Shown here one piece after another: positions 1 to 5,134 of a DNA stretch of 5,134 bases (the first letter of the stretch is position 1; each line of letters starts with the position of its first letter). The DNA lies in assembly GCA_964556005.1 (NCBI GenBank), contig CAZKUR010000158.1:1-5134 (forward strand). Reading direction: 5' to 3'. The translations under genes were made by a program, and so were the position numbers. The stretch is from CAZKUR01 sp964556005 (GTDB lineage: Bacteria > Bacteroidota > Ignavibacteria > Ignavibacteriales > Ignavibacteriaceae). The notes beneath the pieces are model-generated. The model saw only the letters and a list, made by a program, of their open reading frames with translations. It was not told the DNA's origin and searched no databases.

Positions 1-63
1 CCTTTCGCTTAGTATAATTTAAGGCTTTTCCACCTTAAATTTTTGTCCAGTTTTTGGGGTACA
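1..63. mobile_element. Probable right end of an IS3-family insertion sequence
   Basis: Positions 44-63 read TGTCCAGTTTTTGGGGTACA. Read inward from the other strand this starts TGTACCCC and ends TGGACA, the layout of IS3/IS150-group terminal inverted repeats (TGT.C..CCC...TGGAC). The bases to the left (1-43) would be the short non-coding tail behind a transposase outside the window; all three forward frames close within the first 21 bases, so no transposase coding is visible here. The element would end at 63, just before the truncated histidine kinase. The match is to the family pattern from memory, and the other end of the element is not in the window. Confidence 0.42.
16..44 (+). terminator. 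Hairpin followed by a short T run, possible terminator
   Basis: AATTTAAGG (16-24) and CCTTAAATT (33-41) form a perfect 9-bp inverted repeat with an 8-base loop, followed by further T residues (T40-T44). It could end transcription of an upstream transposase gene. The stem has only two G-C pairs, so it is weak, and it may instead be a structural part of the IS end. Confidence 0.4.
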
Positions 64-102
64 TCATAAAGTTACTCAAGCGGATTTAAAAAACACCTAA
101 TA

Positions 103-981
103 TTGTGGCATTTGATAATTGGGTTACCTGCCTTTTTAATTATAATATACAGTGGTATTAAATTAAATAAGGACTTTGAACAGTTAAAAGATTCTGAAAT
201 AGAAACAAAAAGTCTGTTAGATGAAATTAGTATATCAAAAGATATTATAGAAGATAATTTATATGAAAAAAATGTACTTCTGGAAAAATTAGAAATTGCT
301 TTAAATATTAGGCATAAATTTTTTTCAATTATTGCTCATGATTTACGCAGTCCGTTTACAAGCCTTCTGGGATTCTCAAACTATTTCGTCGAAGATTTTG
401 AAATTCTTGCCGAAAATGAAAAAAAAGAAACCGCAAAAATAATTAATGATTCAATAAACAAACTTTTTGATCTAATTAATAATCTCTTAATATGGGCTAA
501 ATCCCAATTTGATAATAATAATTTTAATCCTCAGGAAGTAACCCTTCATAATACAATCGAAACTGTATTTAATGCTTTAAATATATCTGCATTTAAAAAG
601 AAAATTAATCTTGAATTAAATTGTACTGATGATATTACTGTCTTGGCAGATCCGAATATGTTAGAAACAATCATACGCAACTTGGTATCAAACGCAATTA
701 AGTTTACAAATGAAAACGGAGCAATAAATGTAAGAGTATCGGATAAAAACGATTTCATACTAATCGAAGTTATAGATAACGGTATAGGAATGAGCGATTA
801 TGTTGCCCAAAATATTTTTCAGTTAGATAAAAACGTCAGCAGGAAGGGAACTTCAAATGAAAGCGGTACAGGTTTAGGTTTAGCAATTTGTAAAGAATTT
901 ATTAAAATACATGGTGGAAATATTTCTGTAAAAAGTGAAGTCGGTAAAGGGACAAATATTTCATTTACTTTGCCAAAGTAA
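103..981 (+). CDS. Sensor histidine kinase (HisKA + HATPase_c), probably missing its sensor half
   Basis: Membrane-bound histidine kinase: autophosphorylates on a histidine and passes phosphate to a response regulator, none of which is encoded nearby. Visible in order: one hydrophobic helix (about residues 3-19), a charged coiled-coil linker (about 22-70), the H box FFSIIAHDLRSPF with phosphoacceptor His79, the N box NLVSNAIKFT (about 193-202), the G1 box DNGIGM (225-230), an F-box-like stretch (about 239-250) and the G2 box GTGLGLAI (255-262). The catalytic core looks complete. The start is doubtful: codon 1 is TTG, no Shine-Dalgarno is visible, and the frame is open back to position 70, adding SYSSGFKKHLIL, which completes a normal 20-residue membrane helix preceded by two lysines. 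The real protein therefore probably began further upstream with a sensor domain, now replaced by a likely IS end at 63; a stop in this frame lies at 67-69. It may be a pseudogene or an expressed kinase-only stub. Confidence 0.82.
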   Translation: MWHLIIGLPAFLIIIYSGIKLNKDFEQLKDSEIETKSLLDEISISKDIIEDNLYEKNVLLEKLEIALNIRHKFFSIIAHDLRSPFTSLLGFSNYFVEDFEILAENEKKETAKIINDSINKLFDLINNLLIWAKSQFDNNNFNPQEVTLHNTIETVFNALNISAFKKKINLELNCTDDITVLADPNMLETIIRNLVSNAIKFTNENGAINVRVSDKNDFILIEVIDNGIGMSDYVAQNIFQLDKNVSRKGTSNESGTGLGLAICKEFIKIHGGNISVKSEVGKGTNISFTLPK

Positions 982-1386
982 TATAGTTTAATTATCAATT
1001 TTTGGTTTTGGATTTTTCATTTCCTTGAAGGAATAACAACAATAAAAAGCTTTTTTTACTAACTTTTGAAATATTTAAAAAAAATGTAAACATGAAAATA
1101 ATTAGTTACCAATTACCAGTAAGCCCTTCCTTTAGCAAGGGAAGAGTGGGGATGGGTTCAATAAACAAAAAATTAAACATAACAAAGTATTATTATTTAA
1201 TTCTATTTTAAGAAAAACCTCATCCCATAGTCTTTATCCTAATAGGGGAAGGACTTATTTTTAATAAAACGTAATCTTGTCTTTTCTTATCAATGTGCCA
1301 GTTATTCAGAAATAATAATCCTATATGAATTCAATTATCAATTTTTGACACTTTAATTTCGAAAGGTTCATTCGATTTCTTTAAAC
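982..1386. other. Non-coding spacer between convergent genes
   Basis: No credible gene on either strand. It holds a 13-base palindrome TTCCTTGAAGGAA (1021-1033), an AAAAAGCTTTTT palindrome followed by more T (1045-1058) that could act weakly as a terminator for the kinase, a MITE-like inverted repeat pair (1120-1257), and two perfect copies of a 15-base AT-rich direct repeat (990-1004 and 1333-1347). Confidence 0.6.
1120..1257. repeat. Degenerate MITE-like element with inverted arms
   Basis: The left arm (1120-1158) runs TAAGCCCTTCC ... GGGGATGGGTT. The right arm (1217-1257), read on the other strand, runs TAAGTCCTTCC ... GGGATGAGGTT, so the arms are imperfect inverted copies of about 40 bases around an AT-rich centre of about 58 bases. 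The left arm also contains its own small inverted repeat (CCCTT 1124-1128 with AAGGG 1137-1141). The arms are much richer in G and C than the surroundings. Short CCCTTCC...GGGGATGAGG-type palindromic repeats are scattered in many Bacteroidota-like genomes; calling this a non-autonomous mobile element is an inference, since no other copies are visible here. Confidence 0.5.
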
Positions 1387-1797
1387 TTATTTCCTTTTTT
1401 CCCCGCAAGTGTAACAATATCCTTTATGCACACAAATAGTACCTTCGCATTCAGGACAAGCCCATCGCAGTTTTTCATTTTTAATAAATTTTCTTATACC
1501 TAACTTTTTTATATCTAAAAGATTTCCAATCATGCTCATACCATATTTGAGCCTGTATCTTTTATCAAGATGCTCTAAAGTTGTGCATGGGAATTTATCG
1601 CAGCTAAAACAGAACTTTGCATTACCGTTTTTAAAGATTGAACAATTTTTAATTTTGCATCTGACCCGCGTAACGGGTTTGTTTGTATCTATTTCCCTGC
1701 AGCCGGGGCATTTGTTTTTTTCTCTTAAATAAGCCATACAAATGCTGCAGTTCATTCCGCAAGGAGCAATGAGAGAAACTATATTCATTAGACTCAT
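1387..1797 (-). CDS. DUF3795 family cysteine-rich protein
   Basis: A 136-residue cytoplasmic protein of the DUF3795 family, whose function is unknown. Fifteen cysteines are visible (13, 17, 20, 30, 33, 47, 52, 63, 66, 71, 114, 117, 122, 128, 131), mostly in CxxC or CxxxC pairs, which points to zinc or iron-sulfur binding. Family hallmarks are the opening LIAPCGMNCSIC, KCPGC (29-33), FCFSCDKFPC (62-71) followed by LDKRYRLKYGMS, and the final WACPECEGT...CVH...CYTCG block. Length is normal for the family and nothing is missing. AAAAAGGA lies 3 bases ahead of the first ATG; a second ATG three codons later has a 12-base spacer, so the first is slightly preferred but the choice is not certain. The gene follows the GIN-domain lipoprotein gene on the same strand after 131 bases, too far to assert an operon. 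Confidence 0.85.
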   Translation of the reverse strand: MSLMNIVSLIAPCGMNCSICMAYLREKNKCPGCREIDTNKPVTRVRCKIKNCSIFKNGNAKFCFSCDKFPCTTLEHLDKRYRLKYGMSMIGNLLDIKKLGIRKFIKNEKLRWACPECEGTICVHKGYCYTCGEKRK

Positions 1798-1928
1798 ATT
1801 TCCTTTTTGACAATCAATAATTTACAATACAAGTATTAAATGAAATAACATCCGGCTAAAAATATAAATATGTTCCTATTCATTAGGGATTTTATTTTAT
1901 TTCTTTCCAATGATTGTATTTTGCCGGC
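1798..1928. other. AT-rich spacer between two minus-strand genes
   Basis: A 131-base gap. Apart from the AAAAAGGA ribosome binding site for the DUF3795 gene (1801-1808 on the minus strand) I see no clear promoter, hairpin or reading frame. Confidence 0.5.
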
Positions 1929-2615
1929 TTATCCGCCTTTTGTAATATGACCCGATCCCGAAATAGAAGTTTGCACTACGTCAGGATTTCCATAATAAGT
2001 TATGTTTCCAACGCCATTTACGGAGGCGTCTAATTCATCGGAGACATAAATTGTCATGCTGCCTGCGCCATTAACAATAACCCTGCATTTTTTTGCAATA
2101 AAATTTTTGGCCGAAACATTTCCTGCACCATTGACAATGCAGTCGAAATAGTTCGCATTGCCCATTAAATAAATACTGCCTGCGCCGTTTATAACACAAC
2201 TCAAAGTGTCGCATTGAATTTCTTTTTCAGCATTTATTTTCCCCGCACCTTCAATTGAAAGACTGTAAATATTTTTTAACGAAACATAGATTTTTACAGT
2301 GATGTTGGAATAGCTTCCATCTTCCAAACCGGTTAAAAGAACTCCGTTGTCATTTTGAGTGATTACTTTATTAATGATATTATCGTCGGCTTCAATCCGG
2401 ATGGACTGTGTATCTGCCTGGCTTAGATAAACATTCCCAACGTTTTTAATTGTGAGACCGGAGCATTCTTCTACTATTCTCGTTTGAGATACAATTTTTC
2501 CGGAACCGTAAATTGTGTTATCATTATTTATGGAAGTGGATTTATTACATCCAAAGAAGAGAATAAACGGTAAAATAAATAGAACAGTCTGGAGAAAAGA
2601 AATTTTGTTTTTCAT
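1929..2615 (-). CDS. GIN-domain (DUF2807) lipoprotein
   Basis: A 228-residue exported protein of the DUF2807 / 'head GIN domain' family, common in Bacteroidota and relatives. Members are predicted cell-surface or periplasmic beta-helix proteins with no established biochemical role. The N-terminus has a lysine-containing start, a hydrophobic stretch (about 6-21) and a lipobox-like FFGC ending at Cys23, so lipid anchoring is likely although the -3 position is Phe. The body contains six NGAG-like turns (GAG 123-125, 144-146, 163-165, 183-185; GVG 201-203; GSG 220-222), spaced 18-21 residues apart, as expected for stacked beta-helix rungs. I place the start at ATG 2615: a GTG two codons earlier is in frame, but it overlaps the Shine-Dalgarno GAGG (minus strand, 2621-2624), which sits 5 bases before the ATG. 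The gene is intact. The neighbours give no functional clue. Confidence 0.86.
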   Translation of the reverse strand: MKNKISFLQTVLFILPFILFFGCNKSTSINNDNTIYGSGKIVSQTRIVEECSGLTIKNVGNVYLSQADTQSIRIEADDNIINKVITQNDNGVLLTGLEDGSYSNITVKIYVSLKNIYSLSIEGAGKINAEKEIQCDTLSCVINGAGSIYLMGNANYFDCIVNGAGNVSAKNFIAKKCRVIVNGAGSMTIYVSDELDASVNGVGNITYYGNPDVVQTSISGSGHITKGG

Positions 2616-2837
2616 AATCACCTCAACCCTTTAAATTTTGATAATCCATCACAATGGATTTGATTTTCAGCAGGTTAAACAAATAACTCAACTGACAAAA
2701 CTTAAATCCCCTGATTTTCAAACTGAAACTTAAATTATCTAAAAATCATTTGCTAATAAAATTATTTCAACGGTTGATTTTTCATTTAATTATTGAAAAA
2801 ATCGCATAAAAATTTTAGATGCCGACATTTTTTTTAG
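2616..2837. other. Divergent non-coding region
   Basis: Lies between the minus-strand lipoprotein gene and the plus-strand phosphatase remnant, so it should contain the lipoprotein promoter; I could not pick out a confident -33/-7 or -35/-10 pair. It contains a small hairpin (2643-2660) and a perfect 9-base direct repeat TGATTTTCA (2661-2669 and 2712-2720). The right part may include eroded 5' sequence of the phosphatase gene, since a T-rich run just before 2838 reads FF then a stop in the phosphatase frame. Confidence 0.5.
2643..2660. promoter_or_regulatory. 7-bp inverted repeat in the lipoprotein leader
   Basis: AATCCAT (2643-2649) and ATGGATT (2654-2660) flank a 4-base loop, about 28-45 bases upstream of the lipoprotein ATG. 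It could be an operator or an mRNA leader hairpin. There is no supporting copy elsewhere in the window. Confidence 0.3.
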
Positions 2838-3954
2838 GCAAAAGACGGGCAGCATAATAATGATTTTAATGAGATACAAAAAAATTTTTCTTTGGCGGAA
2901 GAAAATCATATACCGAATTTAAAAGAAATGGGCCGAAGTATGATAAAGTGGAAAATCGGTTTTGAAAGACTGGGCGGAATTAAGTTTAATGGTGATTCGA
3001 GAATATTTTATACGCTGCTTCATTCAAACTTATGGTCACTAGCAGTTATTTTCCCTGATAATAAGTTATATGCAGATATTAATAATTTATTTTTAATGAT
3101 TCCTGTCCTGAAATTAATTCATCGGATGAAATAGTAAATTTGCACAATTCTTTCAAACAAATGAAGGTACAGCTTAATAACTATATTGAGAACTTAAAAG
3201 CGACAACCGCAGCAAAAGAAAAGATAGAAAGTGAGCTCCGAATTACACACCAGGTTCAAATGGATATGATTCCTAAAATATTTTCGCCTTTTTCGGATAG
3301 AGATGATATCGAATTGTATGCTTTCCTTGGGCCGGCAGAAGTCGGCGGCGATCTTTACGGTTTCTTTTTTATTGATGATCATAAGTTGGTGGTAGTAATC
3401 AGGGATGTTGCTGATGAAGGTGTGCCGGCATTATTATTTGTTGATGTTACAAGAACATTAATCCATTCTAAAATGGTAAAAAATACAGGCCATCAGATGT
3501 AATTGATCAAATAAATAAGGATCTTATTTTGAATAATGATTCTAAACTTTTTGTTACGCTTTTACTTGGAAAATTTGATCTAAGGGAGAGAAAAATAGAG
3601 TATACAAATGCAGGATATAATCCGCCTTATATTGTTTAAAAAGAAAGGAAACTTAAACAATTAAAAGACATGCATGGAATGTCGGTTGGATTTTTTGATT
3701 TAATTCTGTATACTTAAAGTAAAATTACTCTCAGCGAATGTGATAAATTTCTCCTTTGCACCGACGGAATAAACGAAGCGATGGATTTAAATAATAATGA
3801 ATATAATTATGAACGCCTTGAAAGCTGCATTCTCCAATTGAAGAACTTGAGAGCTAAAGAAAGTACTTCTCTGATATTGGAGGATATTAAAAGCTTTACT
3901 AAAGGCGCCGAACAATCTGATGATATTACGCTTATGATTGTTTCGCTGAAGTGA
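2838..3954 (+). pseudogene. Decayed Cache-HAMP-SpoIIE (PP2C-type) serine phosphatase
   Basis: Remnant of a membrane sensor phosphatase of the RsbU/SpoIIE type, which would dephosphorylate a STAS anti-sigma antagonist in response to an external signal. The pieces lie in three frames. 2838-3134 encodes the end of a Cache sensor (LLHSNLWSLAVIFPDNKLYA). From about 3095 another frame gives the end of HAMP (PEINSSDEIVNL), a coiled coil (YIENLKATTAAKEKIESEL) and the first half of the PP2C domain, ending at TAA 3500-3502. From about 3487 a third frame gives the second half (FVTLLLGKFD, NAGYNPPY, CTDGINEAMD, QSDDITLMIV), ending at TGA 3952-3954, with internal TAA stops at 3637-3639 and 3715-3717. The membrane helix and first half of HAMP are absent. 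VGGDLYD has become VGGDLYG, GDVSGKG has become RDVADEG, and one residue is missing before VGGD. The N-terminal helix and most of the Cache domain are also gone. It was probably once co-transcribed with the deaminase 22 bases downstream. Confidence 0.85.
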
Positions 3955-3966
3955 GATAAAAAAAAT

Positions 3967-3971
3967 AGGAG
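3967..3971 (+). promoter_or_regulatory. Ribosome binding site of the deaminase gene
   Basis: AGGAG ends 5 bases before the ATG at 3977, a strong Shine-Dalgarno at normal distance. It fixes the start and shows this gene can be translated independently of the broken gene upstream. Confidence 0.8.
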
Positions 3972-3976
3972 TTACA

Positions 3977-4426
3977 ATGGAAAAATTTTTAGAAGCTGCA
4001 ATTGAAGAAGCTAAAAAAGGAATGGCAGAGGGAGGAATTCCTATCGGGTCTGTACTTGTCGTCGATGGGAAAATAGTTGGACGCGGGCATAACCAGCGTG
4101 TACAAAAGGGGAGTGCGGTGCTTCATGCTGAAATTGATTGCCTTGAAAATACAGGCAGAATTAAAACATCCGATTACCGGCGCGCTACTTTGTATTCTAC
4201 TTTATCTCCATGCGATATGTGCAGCGGGGCAGTACTTTTGTATGAAATTCCAAAAGTGATAGTCGGGGAAAACCGTACATTTTCCGGCCCTGAAGAATAT
4301 TTGCGCTCTCGCGGAGTGGACGTTGAGGTTGTGGATAATAAGGAATGCCGTGAACTTATGGATGCGTTTATTAAAAAGAATCCTGAACTCTGGAACGAAG
4401 ATATCGGTGAAGTGAACGGAGAATGA
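3977..4426 (+). CDS. Cytosine deaminase, fungal (FCY1-like) type
   Basis: A 149-residue zinc-dependent deaminase of the CMP/dCMP deaminase fold, expected to convert cytosine to uracil plus ammonia in the cytoplasm (pyrimidine salvage). Zinc ligands and proton shuttle are visible as HAE (His50, Glu52) and PCDMC (Cys79, Cys82). It resembles yeast cytosine deaminase along nearly its whole length: EGGIPIGS near the start, GRGHNQRVQKGSAVLH with the base-binding Asn39, TLYSTLSPCDMCSGA, GENRTF, and the C-terminal ELWNEDIGE, which matches the yeast lid containing the substrate-contacting Asp (yeast Asp155, here Asp142). The tRNA adenosine deaminase TadA and guanine deaminases lack this C-terminal signature, so cytosine is the likely substrate. 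The yeast enzyme has HGE where this has HAE. The length is close to yeast's 158. It is intact, 22 bases after the phosphatase remnant. The classical bacterial cytosine deaminase CodA belongs to an unrelated fold. Confidence 0.92.
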   Translation: MEKFLEAAIEEAKKGMAEGGIPIGSVLVVDGKIVGRGHNQRVQKGSAVLHAEIDCLENTGRIKTSDYRRATLYSTLSPCDMCSGAVLLYEIPKVIVGENRTFSGPEEYLRSRGVDVEVVDNKECRELMDAFIKKNPELWNEDIGEVNGE

Positions 4427-4451
4427 TCTCGAATACAAAATTATTGCTCTA

Positions 4452-4565
4452 TTATTCTTCTCTAATATTGTAGATATTAAAAAATTCGCTGAAGCCTGCT
4501 ATATCGAATACTTCTTTAATGAAATCTTTCATGCAGCAGAAATTTAATTTTTTCAAAGCATACAT
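4452..4565 (-). pseudogene. C-terminal remnant of a STAS-domain (anti-sigma antagonist-like) protein
   Basis: A 37-codon minus-strand frame starts at ATG 4565 and ends at TAA 4452-4454. It contains LKKLNFCCMKDFIKEVFDIA followed by GFSEFFNIYNIREE. The pattern K-x-V-F-D-I-x-G-F-x-x-x-F-x-I-Y-x-x-x-E-E is typical of the last helix and strand of STAS-domain proteins (RsbV/SpoIIAA type). Only about the last third of a ~100-residue domain is present, and the phosphorylatable serine region would lie in the missing part; a stop (4566-4568) closes the frame upstream. There is no ribosome binding site, so I take it as a relic. In a complete form this protein would be a natural substrate of a SpoIIE-type phosphatase such as the one decayed at 2838-3954. 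The similarity is judged by eye over a short stretch. Confidence 0.5.
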
Positions 4566-4573
4566 TCAGCCAT

Positions 4574-4958
4574 GCAAGTAAAGGTAAAGAAAGTACACTC
4601 TCAAAAGATGAATTCTTGGAATGGACAAAAAGTGTTTGGACATTTCAAGTAGTTTCAGCAAAAAAATTGGTCATCCCTTCCATTTCCAGAAGAACTTCCA
4701 AATCGTTTAATTAAATTATACCCATTCAAACAAGATGTTGTCTTAGACCCATTTTTAGGCGGTGGTACCACAAGTTTATCAGCGATAAAAAATAACCGAA
4801 ATTATGTAGGCTATGATACGAATAAAAAATATGTAGAACTTGTAAATAAAAGAGTTGCTGAGTATTCTAATCAAAAAAATTATTTTAAAAAATGGGCTAA
4901 CGTTATAAAGGATTCATACCGAGCGAAGCCGAGGCATGGCATAGCTATCATTATGTGA
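4574..4958 (+). pseudogene. C-terminal remnant of a site-specific DNA methyltransferase
   Basis: Remnant of an N4-cytosine/N6-adenine DNA methyltransferase, probably from a restriction-modification system. Three successive frames are needed: GKESTLSKDEFLEWTKSVWTF through SAKK (frame of position 4607), then IGHP (4666-4677), then PFPEELPNRLIKLYPF and motif I VLDPFLGGGTTS (about 4680-4770), followed by NYVGYDTNKKYVELVNKRV, the usual stretch after motif I, and a stop at 4956-4958. The two frame changes look like single-base losses, one in the A run at 4660-4666 and one near 4676-4680. The catalytic SPPY/DPPY motif, which lies N-terminal to motif I in this circularly ordered class, is missing, so the product could not methylate even if the frame were repaired. 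Similarity fades after about 4870; the last ~30 codons are unlike the family. No cognate endonuclease is visible. Confidence 0.8.
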
Positions 4959-5104
4959 TAATCCAGTTAAATCTACCTACGCAATAAAATGGCTTCGGCA
5001 GGTAAACTGCAAAGCGACTTAACTCGACTATTTGTATCGTTAATAGAATATTTTATATAAGCTTTATAAAAGAAAAAATTATAAATTAACTTTATTTAAC
5101 TCTT
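4959..5104. other. Spacer without recognised gene
   Basis: I see no credible reading frame. The start (from about 4919) is richer in G and C than its surroundings, with CGAAGCC at 4924-4930 and its reverse complement GGCTTCG at 4991-4997; the rest is very AT-rich. This may be a piece of a dispersed intergenic repeat, but no second copy is in the window. Confidence 0.4.
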
Positions 5105-5134
5105 ATGGCTGAAAATGCGGAAACGAGTATCATT
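5105..5134 (+). CDS. Possible 5' end of a gene running off the window
   Basis: ATG at 5105 opens ten codons (MAENAETSII) to the window edge, with a fall in A+T relative to the preceding 60 bases, as at a gene start. There is no clear Shine-Dalgarno before it. Ten residues do not allow any family to be named. Confidence 0.25.
   Translation, partial: MAENAETSII

Noticed and set aside
1021..1058. Palindromes TTCCTTGAAGGAA and AAAAAGCTTTTT as a strong terminator of the kinase
   Set aside because: The first has no room for a loop and the second is a pure A/T stem with one G-C step pair; at most a weak terminator, so mentioned only in the spacer entry.
1532..1732. A 66-codon plus-strand frame inside the DUF3795 gene
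   Set aside because: Antisense shadow; the minus-strand frame has a full set of family cysteines.
4202..4438. A 78-codon frame on the minus strand across the deaminase gene
   Set aside because: Antisense shadow of a strongly conserved enzyme gene; no ribosome binding site or recognisable motif.
4423..4473. A 16-codon frame starting at ATG 4423, overlapping the deaminase stop by ATGA (MISNTKLLLYYSSLIL)
   Set aside because: The overlap resembles translational coupling and the peptide is hydrophobic, but it is very short, has no family likeness and overlaps the STAS-like relic on the other strand; chance is the simpler reading.
4919..5040. Possible CRISPR-like or attachment-site repeat in the GC-richer patch after the methyltransferase relic
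   Set aside because: Only a 7-base inverted match (CGAAGCC/GGCTTCG) is found; there are no regularly spaced direct repeats, no tRNA end and no integrase.
1..5134. A complete restriction-modification or other defence system
   Set aside because: Only the C-terminal half of one methyltransferase is present, frameshifted and without its catalytic motif; no endonuclease, toxin, or other defence gene can be seen.
1..5134. tRNA, rRNA or known riboswitch
   Set aside because: Reading both strands I found no tRNA cloverleaf arms with a T-loop GTTCRA, no rRNA signature and no recognisable riboswitch core.

Overview
This AT-rich window (roughly two-thirds A+T) looks like a chromosomal stretch of a Bacteroidota/Ignavibacteriota-type bacterium. 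That placement is an inference from the gene content: a GIN-domain (DUF2807) lipoprotein, a cysteine-rich DUF3795 protein, a SpoIIE-type phosphatase with a Cache sensor, IS3-like ends and AT-rich spacers. No rRNA or marker gene confirms it.

Layout: (1) 1-63 has a hairpin and a 20-bp sequence resembling the right terminal repeat of an IS3-family element. (2) 103-981 (+) is a sensor histidine kinase with all catalytic boxes but apparently no sensor half; its membrane helix reads on upstream of the only possible start (TTG, no ribosome binding site), so it is probably 5'-truncated. (3) 982-1386 is a spacer with a degenerate inverted-repeat, MITE-like element. (4) 1387-1797 (-) DUF3795 and 1929-2615 (-) GIN-domain lipoprotein are both intact. 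(5) 2616-2837 is a divergent spacer. (6) 2838-3954 (+) is a decayed Cache-HAMP-SpoIIE phosphatase with two frame changes, two internal stops, loss of the membrane helix and most of HAMP, and altered active-site motifs. (7) 3977-4426 (+) is an intact fungal-type (FCY1-like) cytosine deaminase. (8) 4452-4565 (-) is a 37-codon remnant resembling the C-terminal end of a STAS (anti-sigma-factor antagonist) domain. (9) About 4574-4958 (+) is the C-terminal part of a DNA methyltransferase with two single-base frameshifts. (10) The last ~175 bases are mostly non-coding, with a possible new gene starting at 5105.

The main theme is decay. The intact genes (deaminase, GIN lipoprotein, DUF3795) sit among signalling and modification genes that have been broken. 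A SpoIIE-type phosphatase and a STAS protein are classic partners in anti-sigma partner switching, and both are ruined within 2 kb, which suggests loss of one regulatory module. The STAS and methyltransferase remnants are divergent and both lack their 5' portions at the same place (about 4566-4580), as a single deletion would produce. I see no convincing novel defence or mobile system. Several lesions are single-base changes, one in an A homopolymer, so raw reads should be checked before all of them are called real.
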